Positions 15,531-24,715 of a stretch of DNA of 45,490 nt are shown here, one piece after another. Source of the DNA: Deltaproteobacteria bacterium (GTDB taxonomy: Bacteria > Desulfobacterota > Syntrophia > Syntrophales > JAFGHS01); NCBI GenBank assembly GCA_016928025.1, contig JAFGLN010000036.1, positions 1 through 45,490 on the forward strand, given 5' to 3'. Position 1 is the first letter of the stretch. Every line of letters starts with the position of its first letter. The notes beneath the pieces are model-generated. The model was given only the letters and a program-made list of their open reading frames with translations. It was not told where the DNA came from and ran no database searches. A program made the translations under genes and the position numbers.

Positions 15531-17975
15531 ATGGAATCAGCACAAATTGTTCAGACAGACAGATCGGCATTGGAAACCGTGAGTCAGAGCAGCCTCTATT
15601 CAGAACGGATTGCCCGGATGAGAGAGGATCTGCTGTCCAGCCCCTATGAAGGGTGCATCGAACGGGCCCGATACTATACCAGGGCCTATAAGCGAACGGA
15701 AGGCCAACCACCCTGTATGCGCGCGGCGAGAGGCCTGGAGGAAACGCTTCGCCACATGTCCATCAGGATTGATGATCTTTCGAGGATCGTGGGGGTCAAA
15801 GCGAGCAAGAACGTTGCCGGACCCATGGGCATCGAAAGGACCTATATGGACCGTGTCAATCTGATTGCCGTGCCTTTTCACAGCAGGGACACGTCTTCTC
15901 TCGCCTGGCTGGAAAACGGCCACGGCGCCAATCCCGAATGGTTAAAGGAACTACTGACCATGCCGGATGACGAAATCAGGGAGATGAAGGAAGAGATCAA
16001 CCCTTACTGGGTGGGCAAAAACATGGCCAGCATCATGCACGCTCGCTGGATGAAAGAAGGCCTGGTGTCTAAAGAACAGCCGCTGCCCACGGTGGCCGGC
16101 GTGGCCGACATGCAGGGACATGTGACCGTGGGCATGAAAAAAGTGCTCGACATAGGCTTCAAGGGCATCGCCGCCCAGGCGGCAAAACAGTTGAGCCTGC
16201 TCCAAGAAGGAGACGAAAAATACGCAAAGCGCAAGGATTTTCTCGAATCGGTTCAGGTGGTGGCAAATGCCGTGTGCGAACACGCCGAACGTTATGTCGC
16301 CCTAGCTGAAGATATGGCGCAAAAGGCAGAGGAACCCAGAAAGTCGGAACTGCTGGCTATCGCCGATCGCTGCCGCCGCGTGCCCGCGGAGCCGCCGCGC
16401 ACTTTTATGGAGGCCGTGCAGTCCGTCTGGATGACCGCAGTGCTGATGGCGGTCAGCTATGGCGAGGATTCCATATTCTGTCCCGGCCGCATGGATCAAT
16501 TCCTTTACCCCTATTACAAAGCGGATCTGGAAGCCGGACGCATCACGCCGGACGAGGCTCTGGAGATCATCGAGGAATATTTTATCAAACTGTCGTATTT
16601 CAACGGTTTCGGTCCCAATCACCCGACCATCGGCGGGGTGGACAGAAACGGCAACAGCGCCGTCAACGATGTCTCCTATCTGATGCTGGAGAGTTTTAGA
16701 CGTTTGAAAGGCTTGCGCAATGGTTTGGCCGTCAGAATTGCGAAGAATACACCGCGCGATTTTCTGCTCAAGGCGTGTGAAGTCCACAGAGTGACGGCCG
16801 GGCTTCAATTTGACAATGATGAGGTCAACATTCCCGGCATGATAGCGGATGGTTATGCCCTCGATGATGCCAGAGACTACAGCATTATCGGCTGTGCTGA
16901 AATCGCGGGAACGGGGAACAGCAACGGCTATTGTTCGGGCAGTTCCTGCCATTTCGAGCGGGTCATTGAGTCGACTCTGAACGAAGGGCGTCTGTATTCG
17001 GCCAAGTGGGCGCAGGTCGGTGTCAAGACACCGCCGGCATCCGAGATGAAGAGCTTTGACGATGTGAAGAAGGCCTTTGCAATCCAGTTGGCCCATGCCG
17101 TCTCCATGATGGTCAAGATCAGCGACGTGAAGGACGAGGTCTTCGCGGAAGGGTTCCCCACACCGTTGATATCATCCACCATCGAGGGCTGCATCGAATC
17201 GGGCCTGGACATCACCCAGGGCGGGGCCAAATATAATCACAGCACCGTTTCGGCCCATGCGCTGGCCACGGTGGTCAATTCTCTGGCCGCGATCCAGTGG
17301 GCCGTTTTCGAGGAAAAAATAGTGACTCTGGAGGAGTTGGTCGGCCATCTACGGAATAATTTTGAAGGTGCCGAAGAATTGCGGCAGCAATTGCTCCGGA
17401 AGACCCCCAAATACGGCAACAATGATCCAAAGGTCGATGACATTGCCGTATGGGTCACGGATTTGCTGGATAAGGAATCCCGAAAGCATAAAAGGCCCAT
17501 CGACGGCGGCACCTATCGGGGGCTCCTGATTTCGGCAGGCGGGCAGGTTCTGGCCGGCCACGGCCTCGGCGCGACGCCGGATGGGCGGAAGGCACGCGAA
17601 GCCACCGCCAACGGCATTTCTCCCACGAACGGCACCGATCTTCAGGGAATGACCGCGGTGTTTCATTCAGCGGCCCGGGCCTCTCAGGCAAAGTTGACCG
17701 GCGGTACGGCCCTGAACATGAACCTTAATCCCCTGACGATCAAAACAGATGAAAATCTGGAGAAATTCGCCTCCCTGATCGAAGGATATTTTGAAATGGG
17801 AGGCCGCCAGGTGCAGATCAATCCTATGAGCCGGGAGATGCTGTTGGATGCGCAGAAAAATCCCGGCAACTATCCTGACCTGATGGTGAAAGTATCGGGA
17901 TATTCCTATCGTTTTGTCGATCTCTCCAAGGGACTTCAGAACGACATTATCGCCCGGACGGAATTTGAGGTTTAA
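15531..17975 (+). CDS. Glycyl radical enzyme GRE2 (PFL-like, substrate unassigned)
   Basis: An 814-residue glycyl radical enzyme, second gene of the GRE1-GRE2 operon, with a strong SD (AGGAGG) before ATG 15531. Cys455 lies in IIGCAEIAGTGNSNGY: the Cys-x-Glu spacing of lyase-type GREs is kept, but the usual GCVEP is GCAEI. The radical Gly is Gly790 in VKVSGYSYRF, again Lys for Arg three residues before. It is much closer to GRE3 than to GRE1 (shared N-terminus ME(S/T)AQ, shared IDGGTYR, SGxSCHxE and GGTALNMNLNPLT blocks). Both catalytic residues are present, so it should be active once activated; the only activase visible is at 34544-35476. The reaction is not assignable. Confidence 0.93.
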   Translation: MESAQIVQTDRSALETVSQSSLYSERIARMREDLLSSPYEGCIERARYYTRAYKRTEGQPPCMRAARGLEETLRHMSIRIDDLSRIVGVKASKNVAGPMGIERTYMDRVNLIAVPFHSRDTSSLAWLENGHGANPEWLKELLTMPDDEIREMKEEINPYWVGKNMASIMHARWMKEGLVSKEQPLPTVAGVADMQGHVTVGMKKVLDIGFKGIAAQAAKQLSLLQEGDEKYAKRKDFLESVQVVANAVCEHAERYVALAEDMAQKAEEPRKSELLAIADRCRRVPAEPPRTFMEAVQSVWMTAVLMAVSYGEDSIFCPGRMDQFLYPYYKADLEAGRITPDEALEIIEEYFIKLSYFNGFGPNHPTIGGVDRNGNSAVNDVSYLMLESFRRLKGLRNGLAVRIAKNTPRDFLLKACEVHRVTAGLQFDNDEVNIPGMIADGYALDDARDYSIIGCAEIAGTGNSNGYCSGSSCHFERVIESTLNEGRLYSAKWAQVGVKTPPASEMKSFDDVKKAFAIQLAHAVSMMVKISDVKDEVFAEGFPTPLISSTIEGCIESGLDITQGGAKYNHSTVSAHALATVVNSLAAIQWAVFEEKIVTLEELVGHLRNNFEGAEELRQQLLRKTPKYGNNDPKVDDIAVWVTDLLDKESRKHKRPIDGGTYRGLLISAGGQVLAGHGLGATPDGRKAREATANGISPTNGTDLQGMTAVFHSAARASQAKLTGGTALNMNLNPLTIKTDENLEKFASLIEGYFEMGGRQVQINPMSREMLLDAQKNPGNYPDLMVKVSGYSYRFVDLSKGLQNDIIARTEFEV

Positions 17976-17992
17976 TCAGGATATGAGAATAT

Positions 17993-18084
17993 AGGATTCA
18001 AGGGGAGGGTGAGGGATCCCGAGTTCAAGAACTGATACTCCGGCCTATGCAGTCTCCTTTTTACCCTTCCCTCCCTTGAATCCT
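17993..18084. repeat. Inverted repeat downstream of GRE2
   Basis: AGGATTCAAGGGGAGGG (17993-18009) pairs with CCCTCCCTTGAATCCT (18069-18084) with one bulged base, followed by a T-rich run. A third related stretch (GATCCCCCTCCCATCC, about 18127-18142) follows. It could act as the terminator of the GRE1-GRE2 operon or be a dispersed intergenic repeat. Confidence 0.5.
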
Positions 18085-18818
18085 TTTTTATGCCCCGCGG
18101 ATTTTCCGCAAGGAAATACAGAAGAGAGATCCCCCTCCCATCCATCCCCCCTACCCGCAATATATGGAGAAATGATCGAAGAAAGGAACAACAAGCCAAA
18201 CGGGAATATTAAACAGGCGCCCATCGTCCCGGACATTATCAAGCAAAGATTATTAATCAATACTATAAAGTGAAAAAGTCTATTGTCTTTAAATAATTGG
18301 CTTATCCCGCCTTTAATTCAGTTATAATATCCAAAATATATTCATATATTCAAACAGTTATGAATTCAAATCAAAATTGGTTTAAAACCTCTTTTCATTT
18401 GACAAGATATAATATTTACAGTTAAAGACGTCGACATTGTAAAGTATATTTACTTAAGAAAAGGGGCTTCAAGTGCGTTCCGCATCATCTGAAACGAAGA
18501 TAGGTAATGTTATATATTCAGATTCATCCCATCAAAGACAGTCAAGCAATGTAAAAATTTTTTCTGACGAAATAATAGAGACCGATGCCGCCATCAATCC
18601 TGGCGGCATTGATTCAATCGAATGACGACGAACGCCTGAATTTATGCGTGGAGCCGGATTAATCAACAGCTAACCTGAGAATGATCAGGATTCTATTACA
18701 AACAGAGGGAGGTGATAAAAGGAGGATTGGAGGGTACGGAAAGCACGATTTTCACACGGTGCTGGCATCTGAATATCAATGCTACGAGGAGGTTACTAAA
18801 TAGAAGGAGGATATATTG
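18085..18818. other. Long intergenic region before the outer-membrane genes
   Basis: About 730 nt without a convincing gene. It is AT-rich up to about 18480. ATTGTAAAGTA occurs at 18436, matching an element in the GRE1 control region, and is followed by a near-palindrome AAGTATATTTACTT (18443-18456). A hairpin ATGCCGCC/GGCGGCAT is formed by 18585-18592 and 18602-18609. Several SD-like purine runs (18710-18735, 18785-18810) precede the first barrel gene. A long 5' leader is likely; no known riboswitch was recognised. Confidence 0.4.
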
Positions 18819-20075
18819 ATGAAAAGGGTTTTAGTGTTTTTTTGTGCAATGGTGCTCTTCTTGTGTATGGCTTCTCCCGGTTTTGCGACGATTAGCCTTA
18901 CCAAATCGCTGAGTATGGGCATCCATTTTTACGCTGCTCATTATTATTACCATGGCGACAAGGAATTACGCGCGAAGGGGGTTACCGTCGGTCAACCCAC
19001 ACTCTATGAAAACGCCGGGAAGTGGGAGGATTACATCAATTCCACCAGTGTTTTTATCATGCATTGGCGAAAGGAAAATTACGGAATTTTGTGCGTAACC
19101 CATATCGACGTCGAGACAGAAGATGTGGAAGACGAGAAGCTGGGGGTACCGATTGTTTACGGCTATTGGAATATTTCGCCCAAGTTATCACTGCGAGCCG
19201 GAAAGGGAACCAGCCTGTTTTCGGAAATCCAGCCTCATGCCGCCCTGGGAGGAGGAGAAGGGAAAGCGACCGGGATTGCGTACGGTAACTATTTCACCGG
19301 TTACCATGTCTATGCCAGGGTCCACTACAAAGTCGGGAAACACGGGGAAATCAAAGCAGGCGTTGTCGATCCCCGCGCAACGGAGGGGGTCTACATGTAC
19401 CAGGTCAAATACAGTCCATATGTCCCTCATGCAGTCGGATTTAAGAGTAATGGCGGTACGATCGATAACGCCACCACCATCCCGAAGTTCGAGCTGGCTT
19501 ACTGGCACAACATTCCCCTTAAAAACGGCCGGGCGCAGATTCAAACCTCGGCCTTCTGGCAGGAACAGAAGTTCGATAATGTAGCCGGACCGGACAATAA
19601 AATCGAGTCCTACGGTCTGGGTCTGGGTCTGGACGGCGACTTCGGACCGGTTCTGATCATGGCCGAGCTGACCTACGGGCAGAACTGGCTTTTTACGAAA
19701 GGATACGGATGGCCGATATCACCAAGTTTGTCCGGATCTCTCGTACATCTGCTCTACGGACCCAAATGCAATAGTACCGGACACTTGCAAAATGCCGAGC
19801 ATTGGGCGGGATTTATCGAAGCGAGATATCGGATCGGCAAGTACCAGCCGAGTATTATCTTCGGCCGACAGACATCCGAAAGAAATGTCGACGGCAAAAA
19901 GGACAAAGTCGCTCTCATGGAATACGGCGTCAGATGTCCCATTCGCGTCCACAAACATTTGGAAATCAGACCGGAGATTATGGTCTTTGACAACGGCACC
20001 GTCACCATGGCCGGCGTGGAAAAGGACTACGGAAAAGAATGGGTCGCCGGCGCGGTCTTTGCCTTTTTGTTTTAA
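18819..20075 (+). CDS. Outer-membrane beta-barrel protein (porin-like), copy 1
   Basis: A 418-residue exported protein. The ATG at 18819 follows AAGGAGG by 8 nt and is preferred to the in-frame TTG just before it. A signal peptide (residues 1-24, ending SPGFA) is clear. The mature chain shows alternating hydrophobic/polar strands rich in Tyr, Gly and Trp and ends in AGAVFAFLF; a terminal Phe is the usual signal for outer-membrane assembly. It is paralogous to the next gene: both start with TK-x-L-x-x-G, share GYGNYFxGY and KxGxVDPRAT blocks, and end alike. Probably a substrate-specific porin for the compound handled by the neighbouring importer; the substrate is unknown. Confidence 0.8.
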   Translation: MKRVLVFFCAMVLFLCMASPGFATISLTKSLSMGIHFYAAHYYYHGDKELRAKGVTVGQPTLYENAGKWEDYINSTSVFIMHWRKENYGILCVTHIDVETEDVEDEKLGVPIVYGYWNISPKLSLRAGKGTSLFSEIQPHAALGGGEGKATGIAYGNYFTGYHVYARVHYKVGKHGEIKAGVVDPRATEGVYMYQVKYSPYVPHAVGFKSNGGTIDNATTIPKFELAYWHNIPLKNGRAQIQTSAFWQEQKFDNVAGPDNKIESYGLGLGLDGDFGPVLIMAELTYGQNWLFTKGYGWPISPSLSGSLVHLLYGPKCNSTGHLQNAEHWAGFIEARYRIGKYQPSIIFGRQTSERNVDGKKDKVALMEYGVRCPIRVHKHLEIRPEIMVFDNGTVTMAGVEKDYGKEWVAGAVFAFLF

Positions 20076-20214
20076 GGGAGACGGGATTCCGGAAACTCTT
20101 TGTGATATGAAAAGGACAACCCAAACGAATCCAAGATTATCAGGAATCGATCAGTTATAAATTTTTCTATCAATTATCGTAAAAAAAGTTACAGATAGAA
20201 AGGAGAAAGGATTA

Positions 20215-21507
20215 ATGAAGAAAATTTTCGTATTTGTTTTTGCAGCATTGATAGTTCTGGCTTTCACCTCGCCGTCGCAGGCGGTCAAAGTAACGAAAAA
20301 CCTCGATATCGGCGTGAAGCTTTTAGTGGATGCCTATTATTACAATCAGGACAAAGAAGGCATGGCGAGAACAGTTGGTAGCGCTAGAAGTGCCGGTCTG
20401 ATAAAGGGAACGACCACCCTGGAAGAAGATCTCACACAAACCTATTTGACGATCAACAGCCGCAGTTCCCTGTATTTTATCTTTAATGACGAAGATAAAG
20501 TCGGCTTTTACATTGCGCCCAACATCGACGGGGAAAATTATAACCTGGGTGTTTTATATGCCTACGGCTTCTGGAATGTGACACCCGACTTCCGGATTCA
20601 GACGGGAAGGGGAACCACCCTGTTCTCCGACCTCGAGCCTGACACAACCATGGGCTGTAACGTGGGAGCGGAAGCCTTTAGTACAATCAATAAAATGTAC
20701 GGCGTCGGTTACGGCAACTATTTTTCAGGATATACCACCTATTTCCAGGTTGCGTATCGTTTGGGCGACATGGGTCATGTCAAGGTCGGCATCGTCGATC
20801 CGCGGGCAACATCCAGTGACGATGCCAAAAACGTCATCGGCATCTCCAGCAACAGCAAAACCGTAGCCATAGATCCCAGCACCAAGATCCCCAGACTGGA
20901 GCTGGCCGTTCCGGTTCATTTCGGCGGCGTGAGCCTGCATCCCAGCGTTTTCTGGCAAAAACAGACATTCAACAATGTCCAGGCGGGGCATGACGACAGC
21001 GTAACGTCTTACGGTGTTTCTCTGGGTGTGAAGGCCGACTTCAAGCCCATATTCTTTAAGGCCGAGGTCAACTACGGAGAAAACTGGGGCAATACCAAGG
21101 ATCAAACATACACCCTCAAAGAGCCCGATTATGCAACCTTCGGATCTCAAGTATCCAGCGCCAAAGCGGACACCAGTGGGAAAATTCAGAATTCTGAGGC
21201 CCTGGGCTGGTGGCTGCAGGCCGGAATCAGGCTGGGCAAGGCGGAGCCGAGCATCATTATCGGCCGGCAGGAATTCAGCCGGGAATACGATAATTTAAAG
21301 GATGAGATGAAAACCATGATGTACGGGATCACTTGCCCCATCGACATTACCCCCGGCTTCAAGATAAGGCCGGAGATTATGATTTACGACAACGGCGACA
21401 GCAACAAGATTGCAGTGAAGGGCACATCCACCATACCAACAACCAACTACGAATATGATTTCGGTAAGGAACTGCTGGCCGGAATCCAGTTTGAATTTAC
21501 CTTTTAG
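20215..21507 (+). CDS. Outer-membrane beta-barrel protein (porin-like), copy 2
   Basis: A 430-residue paralogue of the preceding gene. Signal peptide residues 1-23 (ending SPSQA), then the barrel, closing with AGIQFEFTF and its terminal Phe. The SD AAGGAG lies close before ATG 20215. Shared blocks with copy 1 include GYGNYFSGY, KVGIVDPRAT, FWQKQTFNNV and the IIGRQEFSREYD region. The two copies have diverged mostly in loop-like stretches, as expected if they accept different substrates. They lie between the GRE operon and the ABC importer, suggesting a shared uptake route. Confidence 0.8.
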   Translation: MKKIFVFVFAALIVLAFTSPSQAVKVTKNLDIGVKLLVDAYYYNQDKEGMARTVGSARSAGLIKGTTTLEEDLTQTYLTINSRSSLYFIFNDEDKVGFYIAPNIDGENYNLGVLYAYGFWNVTPDFRIQTGRGTTLFSDLEPDTTMGCNVGAEAFSTINKMYGVGYGNYFSGYTTYFQVAYRLGDMGHVKVGIVDPRATSSDDAKNVIGISSNSKTVAIDPSTKIPRLELAVPVHFGGVSLHPSVFWQKQTFNNVQAGHDDSVTSYGVSLGVKADFKPIFFKAEVNYGENWGNTKDQTYTLKEPDYATFGSQVSSAKADTSGKIQNSEALGWWLQAGIRLGKAEPSIIIGRQEFSREYDNLKDEMKTMMYGITCPIDITPGFKIRPEIMIYDNGDSNKIAVKGTSTIPTTNYEYDFGKELLAGIQFEFTF

Positions 21508-21540
21508 AACCTGAATTTTACATCATCAGGAAAGAAAAAA

Positions 21541-21628
21541 GGATTAACCATTTAGGCCCTCTAATCATGGCATCTCTCATGGCTCATCATCGGTATTCTC
21601 ATTCAGAGGTCGCCTAAATGGTTAATCC
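21541..21628. repeat. Long perfect inverted repeat between barrel gene 2 and the ABC importer
   Basis: GGATTAACCATTTAGGC (21541-21557) and its exact complement GCCTAAATGGTTAATCC (21612-21628) enclose 54 nt. CCTCT/AGAGG inside extends the stem past a 2-nt bulge. There is no T-run, so it is not a standard terminator. It could be an mRNA processing or stabilising hairpin or a small mobile repeat. Confidence 0.65.
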
Positions 21629-21685
21629 GCCCTATGCAATCATCACAAGAAAGGCTCAAAAAAGAAGTTAGAAGGAGTTCCTTTG

Positions 21686-22642
21686 ATGTTAAGATTTTTG
21701 CTGAGAAGAACGTTGACGATCATCCCTCTGACCCTGGTGATGGCCGTGATGATGTTTTTCTTAATGAGACTGCTGCCGGGTGATCCGGCTCTCAATATTT
21801 TAGGTCCGGAGGCGACGCCCGAAGAGATCGAAACTCTGAAAATAGAAATGTGCCTGGATCAACCGGTTTATTATCAACTGGCCAACTGGCTGGGAGGCAT
21901 TGTGACCGGCGACCTGGGAAAATCCTTTTATCACGACATGCCGGTCAGCAAGATGCTTTTTACCGCTTTGATTCCCACTTTGAAATTGACGCTCTTGTCG
22001 CTCTTGTTTGGTATCTTAATCGGAACAGGGGCCGGGGTGATCAGCGCCATTAAACAAGATTCGCTGGTGGACCGTATTATCGTCGTGATATCGACTTCCT
22101 TTATGGCCGTTCCGCATATGTGGCTCGGCCTCTTGCTGGTTTTACTGTTCGGTGTGGTACTCGGCTGGCTTCCCGTGGCCGGATACGAATCATTCAAAGA
22201 CGGCGGGGTGGTCAGTCTGAAATATTTGATCCTTCCGATTCTGGCCATGTCGACGGCCGAAATCGGCATCTTGACCAAAATGGTTCGCGCCCGCATGCTG
22301 GACGTTCTGCACCAGGACTATGTTTTGACGGCCAAGTCAAAAGGCCTGCCGTTCTGGAAGGTGATTTTGAAGCATGCCTTTAAAAATACGTTGATCACGG
22401 TGGTTACACTTTCAGGCATGATGCTGGCCGGTCTAATCGGCGGAGCGGTCATCACGGAAAATATTTTTGCCATACCGGGGATGGGACGTCTGATCGTCAC
22501 CTCCATCGTCAGAAGAGATTATCTGGTCGTGCAATCGGCCATCATGCTGATAACCTTTCTTTATCTTTTTCTTAACTTTCTTGTGGATATCATTTACGCC
22601 TTTTTGGATCCCCGGGTTTCCTACGGATCTTTGAAAGGCTGA
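21686..22642 (+). CDS. ABC transporter permease, DppB/OppB type
   Basis: A 318-residue inner-membrane permease with the six-helix layout of DppB/OppB/GsiC. The N-terminus RRTLTIIPLTLVMAVMMFFLMRLLPGDPA is the family hallmark (seen from residue 7; quoted blocks RLLPGDPA and the EAA loop matter most). The EAA-type loop, RMLDVLHQDYVLTAKSKGL, contacts the ATPase. The ATG at 21686 lies 8 nt after GAAGGAG, preferred to the TTG 3 nt earlier. First gene of a complete five-gene importer set, so it pairs with the DppC-type permease. The family takes up peptides, nickel, glutathione or other small solutes; the cargo is undefined. Confidence 0.93.
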   Translation: MLRFLLRRTLTIIPLTLVMAVMMFFLMRLLPGDPALNILGPEATPEEIETLKIEMCLDQPVYYQLANWLGGIVTGDLGKSFYHDMPVSKMLFTALIPTLKLTLLSLLFGILIGTGAGVISAIKQDSLVDRIIVVISTSFMAVPHMWLGLLLVLLFGVVLGWLPVAGYESFKDGGVVSLKYLILPILAMSTAEIGILTKMVRARMLDVLHQDYVLTAKSKGLPFWKVILKHAFKNTLITVVTLSGMMLAGLIGGAVITENIFAIPGMGRLIVTSIVRRDYLVVQSAIMLITFLYLFLNFLVDIIYAFLDPRVSYGSLKG

Positions 22643-22774
22643 CGAGTTGATCTTTGTTTACACATTTCAAAAAAGATAAGGAACACCGTCGTCTACTATC
22701 GAAGCCGGAAGGAAAGTGGCAACAAGTTCAAATGAAGACGGCAATGAATCAATTAAAAGGACTATTAGACTGAG

Positions 22775-23680
22775 ATGAATCACGCAGCGACCCACTTGGA
22801 AGACATGAAAACGACGGAGGCAAAAACCGTTAAAAAAAGGCGGGAATCCGGCGTTAAGGTTCTATTTAGAAATCCTCTCGCCATTCTCAGTTTTCTATAT
22901 CTTACCGGCACGGGACTGATGGCTGTTTTTGCGCCCTGGGTCGCCCCTTACGATCCTAACTACATGGATATCGACGCCCGCTTTACGGCACCCGGCCTTC
23001 AGCATTGGCTGGGGACGGACCATTTGGGACGGGATGTCCTGAGCCGAATGATCCATGGGGCCCGGACGACGATGGGCGTCAGTGTGGCAGTGGTGATTCT
23101 CTCAGCCTTTGTCGGAACCTCCCTGGGTTTGATCAGCGGTTTCTTCCGAAGGGCCGATGAGATCATCATGCGTGTCACCGATCTTTTAATGGCCTTCCCG
23201 CCACTGGTCGGAGCTCTGGCCGTCATGGCGTTTTTGGGGCCGGGCGTGGAAAATATCGTTCTGGCCCTGTTTTTGGTCATGGTTCCCAGGGTGGCCCGCA
23301 TCACCCGTGGAGAAACTCTGGTTTTACGCGAAATGACATTCATCAAAGCGGCCCAAATGATGAAGGCCGGCACGGGACGAATCATATTCAGGCACATTCT
23401 GCCCAATGCCATGTCCCCCTTAGTCGTCTATTTCACTTTGCTTTTTGCCGGAACAATCATGGCCGAGGCCGGCTTGAGCTTCCTGGGAATCGGCTCGCCG
23501 CCGGAAGTCCCGAGCTGGGGGATTGTTTTGAGTGAAGGTCGTTATTATATGAGAAACGCCTGGTGGCTGACAGTGATGCCGGGCCTCGCCATCTTTATCG
23601 CCGTATTATCCTGTAATTTATTGGGGGACGGCATCCGGGATGTCGGCGACCCCAGACAATACGGACGGGCACGTAAATGA
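22775..23680 (+). CDS. ABC transporter permease, DppC/OppC type
   Basis: A 301-residue permease of the DppC/OppC family. After a polar N-terminus it has the first membrane segment and the family block APYDPNYMD, then HWLGTDHLGRDVLSRMIHGARTT-like sequence (from about residue 75), typical of DppC. The EAA loop is REMTFIKAAQMMKAGTGRI. It ends GDGIRDVGDPR, the usual C-terminus. The 132-nt gap after the first permease has no clear SD or hairpin, so the start at 22775 is less certain than the family. It forms the channel with the DppB-type partner. Confidence 0.93.
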   Translation: MNHAATHLEDMKTTEAKTVKKRRESGVKVLFRNPLAILSFLYLTGTGLMAVFAPWVAPYDPNYMDIDARFTAPGLQHWLGTDHLGRDVLSRMIHGARTTMGVSVAVVILSAFVGTSLGLISGFFRRADEIIMRVTDLLMAFPPLVGALAVMAFLGPGVENIVLALFLVMVPRVARITRGETLVLREMTFIKAAQMMKAGTGRIIFRHILPNAMSPLVVYFTLLFAGTIMAEAGLSFLGIGSPPEVPSWGIVLSEGRYYMRNAWWLTVMPGLAIFIAVLSCNLLGDGIRDVGDPRQYGRARK

Positions 23681-23745
23681 AATTCGATCAAACGGATTCG
23701 AAATAACATGGGTAAATTTATTGTATGTTAAAAAAGGGAGAAACC

Positions 23746-24705
23746 ATGTCGCTTTTGTCGGTCAAAGATTTGAAAACCTATTTTCACGTCTATATGGGAA
23801 CGGTCAAATCGGTGGACGGGGTCAGCTTTGACCTGGAGCGGGGAAAAACCCTGGGAATCGTTGGGGAATCCGGGAGCGGAAAGACCGTTTCCTGTTTATC
23901 GTTGCTTAAGTTGATCCCCATGCCGCCGGGTGAAATTGTCGGCGGCCAGGCCATGATGGACGGAGAAGATTTATTAACCCTGTCGGAAAAAGAAATGCGA
24001 AAAGTCAGAGGGCGAAAAATCTCGATGATTTTTCAGGAACCGATGACGGCCTTAAATCCTTTATACACCGTCGGGGACCAAATCGCCGAAACGATCCGTC
24101 TCCACCAAAAGGTCAATAAACGGGAAGCCTTCGAAAAGGCCGTGGAAATGCTGGATGCCGTATCCATTCCCGCACCGAAGGCCCGGGCCATGAGCTATCC
24201 CCATCAGCTTTCGGGCGGCATGAAGCAAAGGGCCATGATCGCCCTGGCCATGTCCTGTCACCCGCAAATTCTGATTGCCGACGAACCGTCCACCGCCCTG
24301 GATGTCACCGTTCAGGCCCAAATATTACTGCTCATTGATGAATTCAAGAAAAAGTACGGGACGTCGGTCATTCTGGTAACCCATAACATGGGGGTTATCA
24401 CATCATCGGCCGACGACGTGATGGTCATGTATGTGGGTAAGATGGTGGAAAAAGGTAATGTCTACGAGATATTCAACAATCCGAAACATCCTTACACTCA
24501 AGGATTGATGGACTGCATCCTGAAATCAACCGGCGGGAAACAAATCTTGAAAACCATGCCGGGATTCATTCCCAACCCGATTAACAAACCGCAGGGGTGC
24601 GCCTTCCATCCCCGCTGCCCGCATCGCAAGAGCATCTGCATGAATGAGGAGCCCCCCGTGGTGGATTTTAACGAACACAAAACCGCCTGTTGGCTGTACG
24701 CATAG
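23746..24705 (+). CDS. ABC transporter ATP-binding protein, DppD/OppD type
   Basis: A 319-residue ATPase from ATG 23746, which follows AAGGGAGA; an ATG 21 nt earlier lacks an SD. Walker A GESGSGKT, Q-loop MIFQEPMTALNP, signature LSGGMKQRAMIA and Walker B ILIADEPSTALD are intact. The C-terminal oligopeptide-type extension GCAFHPRCPHRKSICMNEEPP holds the Cys residues that bind an Fe-S cluster in some OppD/DppD proteins. It energises the importer together with the next gene, whose SD overlaps this stop codon. Confidence 0.95.
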   Translation: MSLLSVKDLKTYFHVYMGTVKSVDGVSFDLERGKTLGIVGESGSGKTVSCLSLLKLIPMPPGEIVGGQAMMDGEDLLTLSEKEMRKVRGRKISMIFQEPMTALNPLYTVGDQIAETIRLHQKVNKREAFEKAVEMLDAVSIPAPKARAMSYPHQLSGGMKQRAMIALAMSCHPQILIADEPSTALDVTVQAQILLLIDEFKKKYGTSVILVTHNMGVITSSADDVMVMYVGKMVEKGNVYEIFNNPKHPYTQGLMDCILKSTGGKQILKTMPGFIPNPINKPQGCAFHPRCPHRKSICMNEEPPVVDFNEHKTACWLYA

Positions 24706-24715
24706 GAGTTTCTTC

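Noticed and set aside
18399-18413. TTGACA followed by TATAAT before the barrel genes as a promoter
   Set aside because: The two hexamers are only 3 bp apart, so they cannot act together; each alone is weak evidence in AT-rich DNA.
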